The notes beneath the pieces are model-generated. The model did no database searches, was not told the DNA's origin, and saw nothing but the letters and a program-made list of their open reading frames with translations. Positions 18,600-27,463 of a DNA stretch of 48,151 nucleotides are shown here, one piece after another. The stretch is from Planctomycetota bacterium (GTDB lineage: Bacteria > Planctomycetota > Planctomycetia > Planctomycetales > Planctomycetaceae): positions 1 to 48,151 of the forward strand of contig JAQBVJ010000050.1 of assembly GCA_027623235.1 (NCBI GenBank), given 5' to 3'. Each line of letters begins with the position of its first letter. Position 1 is the first letter of the stretch. Both the position numbers and the translations under genes were made by a program.

Positions 18600-19925
18600 A
18601 TGAGTCTTCGCGTCTGCATCGTCTCTCTGAATGCGTACCCGGCCGTGGACCCTGCATCTGGTGCAGCGGTCGGCGGAATCGAAACCGGAGCCTGGACAAT
18701 CGCACGTGGACTGGCCGCTCAGCCCGACGTCGATGTGCACTTCGTCGTTCGCCACACAGCCGGCATTAAGAACCGGATCGTCGATGGGGTCCACATCGAG
18801 CCGATCGTGGAGCGACTGCGTCACGTACGGCGTTCCGTCTCGGAGGCGGTTGAGGCCTGCGGAGGATTCCCGGGATTTCGCATTCGCCGCTGGTCCCCGG
18901 CTCTGATCTGGCAGCTTCCCTTGCTTGCTCTGGCCAGGCCGTTTCATCGCCGGAGACCTCTTGAGGAAACGCTCACGTCACTGCTCAACAGAATTGACGC
19001 AGACGTTTTTTTGACGCTCGGTAACAGTGGAGTCTCGGCTTTCGTCATGCAGGCTGCCGCGCAAAGGAACCGGCAGGGTGTTCTGTGGTTTCAGGCGAAC
19101 ACGGATATCGACGACGCTGTTTTTGCCGAGCACCTACCGACAACCGACACGCTCAATGAGTATGGTGAGAGCCGTGCCGCGCTTCGAAACGCGGTCGATC
19201 ACGCCTCGGCGCTGATCGCGCAGACTCAGTGGCAACACGACCAGATTCTGAAACAGACCGGCCGTCAGCCGACGATCATCCGCAACCCGATCGACCTGAC
19301 TGGCTGGGACACAACGCCGCGCACAGCGAGTCGTGATCACGGAAACGGAAGCACCAGTCAAAGCGGAACCGTGCTCTGGATCGGCCGTTTCGACCGCTTC
19401 CACAAACGGCCGCATCTGTGCCTCGACGTCGCGCGGCGATGCCCGGAAGTCAACTTCACGCTGGTGATCAACCGAGGTGACCCGGACGTCGAGAGTGAAA
19501 TTCGCGACAGCCAGCTGTCCAATGTGCGGCTCGTCGACTACGTCCCTCGCGACCAGATGCCTCGGTGGATTCGCGAAGCGGGACTGTTTCTCAGTACGGG
19601 GGATCCCGGCTTTGAAGGTTTCCCCAACGTTCTGCTGGAGGCGGCCGCCTCGGGAACGCCGATCGCCTCTCTGAACGATTTCGACGGATTTCTTCACCGG
19701 TCTGGCTGCGGCGAATCGGCTGGCGGAGATGTTTCGAACCTGGCAGAGATCGTTCGAAGACTGTTGGTCGATCAGCCGAGCTGGGAACAGTGCTCACAGC
19801 GAGGGCAGGAGTTCGTCCGCAGCCATCACTCGATCGATCGGATCGTCGAGAGTCTGCGAGGCATCCTCATGGATCGGCCTCTGCACGGTGAACCGCAGGT
19901 TCCGCCAGAAACGTGTTCGCAATGA
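18600..19925 (+). CDS. Family-4 type glycosyltransferase
   Basis: This 441-residue GT-B-fold enzyme shows an N-terminal 'VCIVSLNAYPAVDP...GGIETGAWTIARGLA' acceptor-domain start and a linker near nt 19230-19300 ('TIIRNPID'). The C-terminal donor domain has 'VLWIGRFDRFHKRPHLCLDVA' and the E-x7-E-type signature in 'GFEGFPNVLLEAAASGTPIASL'. It is a retaining transferase using a nucleotide sugar, probably for surface polysaccharide or glycan. ATG 18600 has only a distant AGGGA. The divergent GalE-like gene fits a glycan role. Donor and acceptor unknown. Confidence 0.85.
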   Translation: MSLRVCIVSLNAYPAVDPASGAAVGGIETGAWTIARGLAAQPDVDVHFVVRHTAGIKNRIVDGVHIEPIVERLRHVRRSVSEAVEACGGFPGFRIRRWSPALIWQLPLLALARPFHRRRPLEETLTSLLNRIDADVFLTLGNSGVSAFVMQAAAQRNRQGVLWFQANTDIDDAVFAEHLPTTDTLNEYGESRAALRNAVDHASALIAQTQWQHDQILKQTGRQPTIIRNPIDLTGWDTTPRTASRDHGNGSTSQSGTVLWIGRFDRFHKRPHLCLDVARRCPEVNFTLVINRGDPDVESEIRDSQLSNVRLVDYVPRDQMPRWIREAGLFLSTGDPGFEGFPNVLLEAAASGTPIASLNDFDGFLHRSGCGESAGGDVSNLAEIVRRLLVDQPSWEQCSQRGQEFVRSHHSIDRIVESLRGILMDRPLHGEPQVPPETCSQ

Positions 19926-20034
19926 CGTCCGGGTTTCCCTTGATCGGGTCGGCCGAAGCGCGAGCGAAAGTGGCCATTCGGCACCGGAGAACTCGGACAC
20001 CGATCCGCAGTCGGTTCGCTGGCAAATCTGAGTG

Positions 20035-20061
20035 TTGAAGCAATCGTTCGGACGCTACACT
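20035..20061 (+). promoter_or_regulatory. Possible promoter of the prenyltransferase-like gene
   Basis: TTGAAG (20035-20040) and TACACT (20056-20061) are 15 nt apart, slightly short, and would give a leader of about 70 nt before ATG 20136. Confidence 0.3.
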
Positions 20062-20135
20062 GGCGGGTCACGTCCAGGGCCGGTTTCGGACCTCACTTCC
20101 GAGGTCGAACATCACGTCCAATCGGGATTCGGAAA

Positions 20136-21869
20136 ATGATTCGTCTCAACCGAATGCGCAGTGTCACACTGCTGATTGTGTTCTCACTCGTCGTGACGGC
20201 GACGGACTCACACGCCGCGAAAAAACCGACTGATCCGCGAATCACAGGTCCGGTGGCCAAAGCGGTCGCTCTGATCAAAAGCAAATTCAAGACTCAGAAT
20301 GCTGGTTACCGAACGCTCGCCGCGTACGCGATGGTGAAAGCCGGTGAGCCACTGACCAGCCAGGAAATTGTCGAGACGATCGGCAAGATCAAAGCCAAGT
20401 GCAGGCCGGACGGCTACCGGGCCGAAGACGATCACTACGACATTTACGAAGCCGGGTCGGACCTCATGCTGCTGGCCGATGTTTTTCCGGAGCAGAACCA
20501 GTCAGAGATTGGCCAGATCGCGCAGTATCTCATCGGCCGGCAAATGGCGAACGGGTCGTGGATGTACAATCACGAGGAAGGCTCGGACACAAGTATCACG
20601 CAATACGCCATGCTTGGCCTGTGGGCTGCCAAACGGGCGGGAATTGAAGTGCCGATTGCCACCTGGGACAGAGCCGCGCGTTTTCTCGTGATGACCCAGT
20701 TGTCGGATGGAGGGTTTTGTTATCAGCCCGGCACGAATAAAGGCCTCGACAATGGAAGCTCCAATCCAAACATGACGGCCGCAGCAACCGGATGCCTGAT
20801 CATCGCCCGCCTTCACATCTATCCCGACAAGCCGGAGTTCGGTGCGAAGGCGTCAGCGGACGGCAATCCATCCGGGCCGAAAAAGAAATTCGGTGTCCTG
20901 GAATCTGCAGCCCCTGCCGAGGCGATCGCCGCGGATCCCTCTGAGGCCCGTAGATCGATCAACGCCATTCCCATGGGCAACCTGGATGGCTCGATCAATC
21001 GCGGACTTGGCTGGATCGCAGGGCGCTGGACAGGCCGATCGTCCAACGCGTTCACCAATTATTATTACTACGGAATGGAACGTGTCGGCGCCCTTTCAAA
21101 CAGAGAAACGATGGGCTCGCACAAGTGGTACGACGAGTGTCTGCAGATTCTGATTGCGGGTCAGAAAGCCAGCGGTGGCTGGGATGACCGACTTAACGAA
21201 GAAGTCAGCGCGGCCCTCGCCGTTCTCTTTATGACACGGTCGACCGGCGCGATTCTCGCCCGACCACCTGTTGGCGGCGGACTGCTCAGCGGTGGCCGTG
21301 GGCTGCCTGACGATCTGGGCGGTGCCAACGTGGCCGGAGGAAAGGTTGCGGAAAAGAAGAAGCCGGAAGGTCCGCTCGACGAATTGCTGACACAGCTCGC
21401 CAGCCAGGACATTTCGATTCTGGAAGGAGCTCAGCAGGCGATTGTTGAGAAAGTGCAGATCGGAGACCGAAACGAACTGCTCAAGGAAATGGACCGGGTT
21501 CGCAAACTCGCGAATCATCCGAGCGTCGAAATCCGCCGCACCGCTGTGTGGGCCCTCGGGCGAAGTCGCGACCTGCGTGACGCCGGGCTGCTGATCAGGG
21601 CTCTTCAGGATCCCGAAGTCGATGTTGTGGTTGAGGCAAACAACGCGCTGTCCTACCTGAGCCGCAAACTTAACGGAGTCGGCGTCGCATCAAGCCCGTA
21701 CGACGATCTGGCCGACAACGCGAGCGAGGCGCAGCAGGCGGCGGCACTCGCACGCTGGCGCAAGGATGCGATGGCTGGCTGGTCGCGGTGGTACCTTCGA
21801 GTTCGGCCGTACAAGGACCGCAACGACGCGTTTGAACTGCAGCTTCGTGCCGCGGTCAACGCGAAATGA
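20136..21869 (+). CDS. Secreted prenyltransferase-like repeat protein with HEAT-like tail
   Basis: This 577-residue protein has a signal peptide (MIRLNRMRSVTLLIVFSLVVTATDSHA|AK). Residues about 25-390 form alpha/alpha-toroid repeats of the squalene-cyclase/prenyltransferase type ('TAAYAMVKAGEP', 'NGSWMYNHEEGSDTSITQYAMLGLWAAKRAG', 'LSDGGFCYQPG', 'ASGGWDDRLNEEVSAALAVLF', in outline), without the catalytic DxDD of cyclases. The last 170 residues contain a HEAT-like pair ('SVEIRRTAVWALGRSRDLRDAGLLIRALQDPE'). I infer a periplasmic binding or scaffold protein, not an enzyme. It starts a run of three plus-strand exported proteins, probably co-transcribed. Confidence 0.85.
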   Translation: MIRLNRMRSVTLLIVFSLVVTATDSHAAKKPTDPRITGPVAKAVALIKSKFKTQNAGYRTLAAYAMVKAGEPLTSQEIVETIGKIKAKCRPDGYRAEDDHYDIYEAGSDLMLLADVFPEQNQSEIGQIAQYLIGRQMANGSWMYNHEEGSDTSITQYAMLGLWAAKRAGIEVPIATWDRAARFLVMTQLSDGGFCYQPGTNKGLDNGSSNPNMTAAATGCLIIARLHIYPDKPEFGAKASADGNPSGPKKKFGVLESAAPAEAIAADPSEARRSINAIPMGNLDGSINRGLGWIAGRWTGRSSNAFTNYYYYGMERVGALSNRETMGSHKWYDECLQILIAGQKASGGWDDRLNEEVSAALAVLFMTRSTGAILARPPVGGGLLSGGRGLPDDLGGANVAGGKVAEKKKPEGPLDELLTQLASQDISILEGAQQAIVEKVQIGDRNELLKEMDRVRKLANHPSVEIRRTAVWALGRSRDLRDAGLLIRALQDPEVDVVVEANNALSYLSRKLNGVGVASSPYDDLADNASEAQQAAALARWRKDAMAGWSRWYLRVRPYKDRNDAFELQLRAAVNAK

Positions 21870-21930
21870 ACCGGCTGAACGAACTGCGTGCCCGCATCAG
21901 TGCGGGCAGATCGAGGACTGACCTTCCGGC

Positions 21931-23268
21931 ATGAACCGCAAACGAATCCTGGTTGCAGTCGCCGCCGCGGCAGTTCTGATGGCAGCCGTCGGCTGGCGAG
22001 CCAGACATCGACTTCGCGATCTCCTGGAAGAACGTGCCGAGAGTCAGGCGACGGATTCACTACGGATCGACCTGGACAAAGCGGCGGCTTCCGAGCAGGC
22101 ATCGCCGTTGAAGATCGCGGCCGAGGATGTTCCCTGGTGGCGGGCTCGATCGATTTTCGAAACTGGCTCGACGGCTTTGCCGCTCACCTGGAGCGAGGAC
22201 GAAAACGTCCTCTGGAAAACACCTCTGTCCGGCCGAGGTCACTCGTCGCCGTGCGTCCTGGGCGAGCGGGTTTTTCTGACAACTGCCTCTGACAGCGAAC
22301 AAAGCCAGCACGTTCTCTGCGTGTCTGTGGCTTCCGGAAAAGTCGAGTGGACTCGCGAAGTCCATCGTGGCCAATTCGTTTTCAGCAATACGAAGAACTC
22401 GCAGGCGTCGCCAACCGTCGCGACCGATGGCTCACTGGTCTTTGCCCTCTTCGCCGTTGACGGTTCCGTCTGGCTGTCGGCACTGACTCTCGACGGAAAA
22501 CTGAGCTGGCAGACGGAGGTCGGACCGTTCGTCTCCAAAGAAGGTTTCGGAGCCTCACCGCTGGTCGCGGGGGACGCGGTGATCGTCGCTGCGGACAACG
22601 TGGGTCCGTCGTGGCTTGCCGCCGTACATCGATCAAGTGGAAAGATTCTCTGGCGACTGCCACGAGGCGGAGGCAACAGTTACGCCACACCGGTTCTGCG
22701 ATCCGGCTCGCCGGAGCAGATCCTCCTGGCAGGCATCGAGACCGTCACTGCCAGACGCGTCCATGACGGTGGTGAGATCTGGACGATTCCCGGCCCCGTC
22801 CTTTCCGCGTCGACGCCAGCCATTGGCGATGGGATGCTCTTTGTCACGGGCTGCACGCCGGAAAGCGGCATCAGTGGAATCCGTCTGAGCGATCCGCCGG
22901 AGACGCTTTGGAATCATCGCATCAAAGTCGAAGTGCCCTCGCCGTTGTACTCAAACGGGCTCGTTTATTTCACGCAGGACCTGGGCATCCTGCTGTGTGT
23001 CGAAGCCGAATCGGGAGACATCGTCTGGCGAAAACGACTCGGGGGAAACGCGGCTTCGTCACCGGTTCAGGTTGGCAGCCACATTCTGCAGTGCATGGAA
23101 GACGGGCGAACCGTCATCCTGAACGCCGGACGCGACGGAGACGTGATCGGCGAGAATTCACTGAATGAGGGGATCTTCGCCACTCCGGTTGTGACACAAG
23201 GGCGGCTGCTGATTCGAACGACCGGCCATCTGTACTGCATCGGCGATGCCGCTTCACCGGAGTCGTGA
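21931..23268 (+). CDS. Membrane-anchored PQQ-like beta-propeller protein
   Basis: This 445-residue protein starts at ATG 21931, 61 nt after the preceding gene. An uncleaved N-terminal anchor (MNRKRILVAVAAAAVLMAAVGW) is followed by a propeller with blades such as 'CVSVASGKVEWTREV', 'AVHRSSGKILWRLP' and 'CVEAESGDIVWRKRLGG' and the closing 'GHLYCIG'. The same closing motif ends the propeller at 13851. No quinoprotein catalytic residues are seen. The stop overlaps or nearly touches the next gene, so the pair is very probably translated as one unit. Confidence 0.85.
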   Translation: MNRKRILVAVAAAAVLMAAVGWRARHRLRDLLEERAESQATDSLRIDLDKAAASEQASPLKIAAEDVPWWRARSIFETGSTALPLTWSEDENVLWKTPLSGRGHSSPCVLGERVFLTTASDSEQSQHVLCVSVASGKVEWTREVHRGQFVFSNTKNSQASPTVATDGSLVFALFAVDGSVWLSALTLDGKLSWQTEVGPFVSKEGFGASPLVAGDAVIVAADNVGPSWLAAVHRSSGKILWRLPRGGGNSYATPVLRSGSPEQILLAGIETVTARRVHDGGEIWTIPGPVLSASTPAIGDGMLFVTGCTPESGISGIRLSDPPETLWNHRIKVEVPSPLYSNGLVYFTQDLGILLCVEAESGDIVWRKRLGGNAASSPVQVGSHILQCMEDGRTVILNAGRDGDVIGENSLNEGIFATPVVTQGRLLIRTTGHLYCIGDAASPES

Positions 23269-23270
23269 CG

Positions 23271-26129
23271 ATGGCCGACGCGCAGCCCCCGCCGGACGAT
23301 GGCCAGCACGCGCCGGAGGATCGTCCGGAAAACCTTTCGGCAGAAACCGCTCCGCAAATCAACGCGGCCATCTTGAACCGGCGGTCGATTCAGGGTGCCG
23401 GAATTCTCCTGGCTCTGGCTGTCTGTTTTTTTGTCGGCCGCCGGATCTACTTCCGACTCATCCAGCCGGAACCGCCGTGGGAGCAGCCCGCTTCGCAAAA
23501 CGAAATCGTCGTGGCGGACTCAGAGATGCAGGTCACTTTGTGGGCCGACGAATCCCTCGTTCGCAATCCGACGTCAATTTCCGTCGACCGCCGCGGCCGC
23601 CTATGGGTCACCGAAGCGGTCAACTATCGAAACTGGAATCACCAGGCCGACGCGGGCGAGCGGGCAGGGGACGAGGCCGGTGACAGGATCGTGATCCTCG
23701 AAGATTCCAACGGAGACGGACGTGCCGACAAGTCCACGGTTTTCGCTCAGGACAAAGACCTCGTCGCGCCGACAGGCCTCTGCGTTCTCGGCAAACGAGT
23801 CTTCGTGTCCTGCTCGCCGAACATTTTTCTTTTTCATGATGACGACGGGGACGATCGAGCGGACCGGCGAGAGATCTTTCTGACCGGATTTGGCGGAACG
23901 GACCACGACCACGGTGTGCACAGTCTCGTCCCTGGTCCTGATGGACGTCTCTATTTCACCGTTGGAAATGCCGGACCGCATGTGGTTTCCGATAAAAATG
24001 GCTGGACCCTTCGAGCTGGCAGCCAGTACCAGCCCGTGACGGGTGCATCCCGGTCGTCGAGCGGGGATTCGTCTGAATCGGCTCCGACAACGCTTAACTC
24101 CGGCGGCCTGGTCAGCGACGACGGACAGGTCTACGTCGGCGGCCTCGCACTGAGCATCCGGCCGGACGGAACGGACCTGCGGGTTCACAGTCACAACTCC
24201 CGTAACCCGTACGAACTCTGCGTGGACTCGTTCGGCGACATCTGGCAACTGGACAACGACGACACGGCCAGTTGCCGTATGACCTGGCTGATGAACGGGG
24301 CCAACCAGGGATTCGCGTCGGCGGACGGTCAGCGAACGTGGCAGTCGGATCAACGTCCGGGCCAGGAAACGTCTCAGGCTCACTGGCATCAGCAGGACCC
24401 GGGCGTTCTGCCGGCTGGCGAGATCTACGGAACCGGAGCCCCCACCGGAATGGTGCGGTACGAGGGTGACCTGTTTGGAGAGTCGTTTCGAGGAACGATC
24501 CTCGCCTGCGACGCGGGACTCGGTTGCGTGTTCGGATTCCGCCCGATCCCGTCCGGCGCGGGCTTTCGATTTGAGAGGACAAAACTCGTCTGGTCCGAAC
24601 CCGCTGACGAGAACCGCACCGGTCGAGAGGACGGGCTCATGTCCACCTGGTTCCGGCCAGTCGACGCCGCCATCGCGCCGGACGGGAGTTTTTTCGTGGC
24701 CGACTGGTACGACTCTTACGTCGGTGCTCACCGGGCCAACGACCGAAACGCAGCCGGAAGAATTTATCGCGTACGACCTCGGCCGTCGGATGAGACCCCG
24801 CTTGACCAGAAAACGACAGAAACACGTAGCGAGGATCTGGCGACTCTGCTGAAGTCGCCCGCCCCGGAAATTCGAGCGTTCGCCCTCGAACAACTGCTTC
24901 AGAATTCAGAGAGTGCATTGCCGATCGCAGCGTCGCTGCTTGCGAATGAAAATTCTTTTATCCGGGCGCGGGCTCAGTGGCTGCTCCAGAGTTTGTCAGC
25001 CAGAAATGACCGCGCTCGAAAACTGCTTCGAAGTTCGCTCGACGACCCGGACGATCAAATTCGTGTCACCTCGCTGCGGGGACTGCTGGAGCAGGGAGCA
25101 TCGACAGCAGAACTTTTGCCGCTTGTGATTGAAGAGGAATCGGCGGCCGTCCGACGGGAGTTCGCACTGGCACTCCGCGGACGTCCGCTCGACGAAATTC
25201 GCGAACCGTTGATCCAGCTGGCCGTAAGACTCAATGAGAACGATCCCTGGGAAGTCGAGGCGTTTGGTCTGGCCTGTGAGGGGCAGGAAGCCCCGATTTA
25301 CGAAGAACTCCGGCTGCGGATCGGAGAGCAGCCAGCCGACTGGTCGAGCCGATTCCGTGCCATCGCCTGGCGGCTCCATCCCGCATCGGCCCTCGCCGAT
25401 TTTGAGAAACGCCTGCAATCGAAAGAGCTGTCCGCCAGCGAGCTCCGACCAACGCTGGATGCCGTCGGCTTTGCCGGTGGCCAGACAGCTCTGAAGATCG
25501 TCGACCGTTTTGCGAAATCAGTCGCGATGGATTCAGACCCGGCACGCCGCGGTTTACAGGATTATGCCGCCTGGTGGTCCCGCCGGCTCGACGAGCCATC
25601 GGACAATTCGAAGCCGGGTGACAGCAGCCAGCTGCCGCCATTACCGGTGCGCTTTCAGCCGACTGAGCCGGTCAAAGTCGACTCTGCCCGAATTTTGGCG
25701 GTTACGAATCTGGTCGGTGATGCCGCGCGCGGCGAGTCGCTGTTCTTTTCGGAGAAGGTCGCCTGCGGGAAGTGTCACCGCTTCAGCGAACGCGGCGGTC
25801 GCGTCGGGCCGGATCTGACCTTCATATCGCGGCGGTTCGATCGCTCGGCGCTCGCCGTTTCGATCCTCTACCCGAGTGCCGCCATTTTGACCGGTTACGA
25901 ATCCTGGACCGTCCTCGACCAGCAAGGCCGCACGCAGACCGGACTGCTTGTGTCGGCAGGCCCTGAAATCGTTTTGAATTCTGCCGACGGCAAGACCATT
26001 CGAATTCCGCGGGGAGACATCGACGAACTTATCCGGCAAGGGCAATCGCTGATGCCAGATTCGCTCGCGACTTCTCTTCAGCCCCAGCAGATCGCCGACC
26101 TGTTGTCATTTCTCGCCACAGCCAGGTGA
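23271..26129 (+). CDS. PVC-type heme-binding CxxCH protein
   Basis: This protein has 952 residues. ATG 23271 sits two bases after the previous stop and has GGAG at good spacing; the overlapping GTG at 23265 is also possible. A membrane anchor (GAGILLALAVCFFVG) is followed by a propeller-like domain with 'FLVADSEMQVTLWADE'-type start and 'LWVTEAVNYRNW', 'GDRIVILEDSNGDGRADKSTVF' (a Ca-binding-like loop) and 'HGVHSLVPGPDGRLYFTVGN'. HEAT-like repeats come next (about 520-780). A C-terminal cytochrome domain carries C832-G-K-C-H836 and a distal methionine region 'QSLMPDSL'. These are multi-domain exported heme proteins of Planctomycetota and Verrucomicrobiota; substrate unknown, possibly sugar dehydrogenation. 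Confidence 0.88.
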   Translation: MADAQPPPDDGQHAPEDRPENLSAETAPQINAAILNRRSIQGAGILLALAVCFFVGRRIYFRLIQPEPPWEQPASQNEIVVADSEMQVTLWADESLVRNPTSISVDRRGRLWVTEAVNYRNWNHQADAGERAGDEAGDRIVILEDSNGDGRADKSTVFAQDKDLVAPTGLCVLGKRVFVSCSPNIFLFHDDDGDDRADRREIFLTGFGGTDHDHGVHSLVPGPDGRLYFTVGNAGPHVVSDKNGWTLRAGSQYQPVTGASRSSSGDSSESAPTTLNSGGLVSDDGQVYVGGLALSIRPDGTDLRVHSHNSRNPYELCVDSFGDIWQLDNDDTASCRMTWLMNGANQGFASADGQRTWQSDQRPGQETSQAHWHQQDPGVLPAGEIYGTGAPTGMVRYEGDLFGESFRGTILACDAGLGCVFGFRPIPSGAGFRFERTKLVWSEPADENRTGREDGLMSTWFRPVDAAIAPDGSFFVADWYDSYVGAHRANDRNAAGRIYRVRPRPSDETPLDQKTTETRSEDLATLLKSPAPEIRAFALEQLLQNSESALPIAASLLANENSFIRARAQWLLQSLSARNDRARKLLRSSLDDPDDQIRVTSLRGLLEQGASTAELLPLVIEEESAAVRREFALALRGRPLDEIREPLIQLAVRLNENDPWEVEAFGLACEGQEAPIYEELRLRIGEQPADWSSRFRAIAWRLHPASALADFEKRLQSKELSASELRPTLDAVGFAGGQTALKIVDRFAKSVAMDSDPARRGLQDYAAWWSRRLDEPSDNSKPGDSSQLPPLPVRFQPTEPVKVDSARILAVTNLVGDAARGESLFFSEKVACGKCHRFSERGGRVGPDLTFISRRFDRSALAVSILYPSAAILTGYESWTVLDQQGRTQTGLLVSAGPEIVLNSADGKTIRIPRGDIDELIRQGQSLMPDSLATSLQPQQIADLLSFLATAR

Positions 26130-26138
26130 CGTGACGGC

Positions 26139-27326
26139 TCACTTGTCCTGCGACTTGAACAGCGCATCGCGCTGTTTCGCGCGTTCATTGAGCTGCTTGA
26201 CGGACCGCGTCGTGATCCAGACAAAAGGCGTTCCATTTTCGTCGACGAGGATTTCCCGCATCAGCTTTGGAAACGTCGCTCGATCCAGGAAACCACTCCA
26301 GGTCATCTTCTTCGGCAATTGAGTCACACGCAGCTCGTCGAGATTGATCTCAGCCTGTTCGATCCGCCAGGTGTCAACGAGGACGGGAAGCTTCGTCAAC
26401 GACGAGACGCTGCTGAGGACGTCCACCAGCGGCTCATCATCCAGATCGATCGTCACGACTTCGACGATTTTCGGCGCCACATGCAGAGGTGCCCGCGACA
26501 GTGGCCAGCCAATCGGCCAACTGGCGGCGTCGTCACGAATTGGCGAGGCCACAACTTCGAGCGTTCCTGCCGGCGTCCGACCCGGCTGAAAACCCAGGCC
26601 GGCGTTGTTCAGCACGATGGCCAGCACGGTGCCGCGACTCAGGCCCGTCATCCCGGTCGGCAACTTTTTCGGCGGAGGAGACTTTCGCAGAGCCAGCTCG
26701 GCATCGGTCGTGAATCGAATCGGAAGTGACTGCGGCATCTCGAGTTTCTGCAGTGCCTCATCAAACGAAATCTCGTCGAGATCCTGTTTGATCGGCTCGG
26801 CGAGCGTGCGGAAAACAAAGTCAAACTGATTCCCCGAGAGGCCGAATCCTGGTTTCCCGTCTGTTTTTCCCTGAGCTCCGTAGACGGTCAGCTCGGCGAT
26901 CCACTCTTTGAGCTTCCCTGTGTCACTCAGCCGGAATGATCGGTCTGGAAACTGAATCGACCCGTCGCGGTTGAGCGTTCCGATGGCCTTGACCAGACGT
27001 AACCGGCCGCGCATCTGCTCGGTCACTTCCGGCTTGTCATCAAGCAGCGGCTGCCGGATGCGAACAGAAATTCCGAGCTTGCGAAACTGGGCGCCCCAGT
27101 TCTGCGAGCTGACTCCCGATGCAAGACGGTCTGCAAGGAGCTCGACAGAGATACTCGTCGGTGGGGCAGATGGCTGTGCGGAAGTTGATTTCGTCGGTCT
27201 TCTTTCCTGTGCCAGCGCGGGGCATTCTCGTCCGAGTTGAACCAGCAGTGCCGCTGCGAGAAAAACACACGCAGGAAAGGTCGCACCTGCTTGAAGAAAC
27301 CGCTGCGTGGGGTACTGGCTCAGCAT
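26139..27326 (-). CDS. Secreted protein with secretin-N-like segments
   Basis: This 395-residue protein has a signal peptide (hydrophobic core FPACVFLAAALLVQL, cleavage near ALA|QE). No named family is certain. Two segments resemble the short beta-alpha-beta domains of secretin/TonB N-termini: 'LSRGTVLAIVLNNAGLGFQPGRTPAGTLEVV' (in outline) and 'EPLVDVLSSVSSLTKLPVLVDTWRIEQ'. I infer a periplasmic protein that may assemble or sense, but without a secretin channel domain. It converges with the PVC-heme gene with only 9 nt between stops, and lies just downstream of the giant autotransporter on the same strand (137-nt gap). Confidence 0.7.
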   Translation of the reverse strand: MLSQYPTQRFLQAGATFPACVFLAAALLVQLGRECPALAQERRPTKSTSAQPSAPPTSISVELLADRLASGVSSQNWGAQFRKLGISVRIRQPLLDDKPEVTEQMRGRLRLVKAIGTLNRDGSIQFPDRSFRLSDTGKLKEWIAELTVYGAQGKTDGKPGFGLSGNQFDFVFRTLAEPIKQDLDEISFDEALQKLEMPQSLPIRFTTDAELALRKSPPPKKLPTGMTGLSRGTVLAIVLNNAGLGFQPGRTPAGTLEVVASPIRDDAASWPIGWPLSRAPLHVAPKIVEVVTIDLDDEPLVDVLSSVSSLTKLPVLVDTWRIEQAEINLDELRVTQLPKKMTWSGFLDRATFPKLMREILVDENGTPFVWITTRSVKQLNERAKQRDALFKSQDK

Positions 27327-27385
27327 GGGACTCCCTCAATGAAAGACATCGACCCGGCAAGACAGGCGCGAGGCAGAAACGGCAA

Positions 27386-27421
27386 AGCGGTCGCTCCCCA
27401 GTATCCGGGGCCACGACCGCT
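27386..27421 (-). terminator. Two-part hairpin after the giant autotransporter
   Basis: AGCGGTCG (27386-27393) pairs with CGACCGCT (27414-27421), enclosing CCCC/GGGG. On the minus strand only a weak T tract (TTTGCCGTTTC) follows, so termination may be partial. Confidence 0.55.
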
Positions 27422-27463
27422 CTGTCAGTTGAATTCCACTCGCCGTCAGCTTGCACCGTCGGA

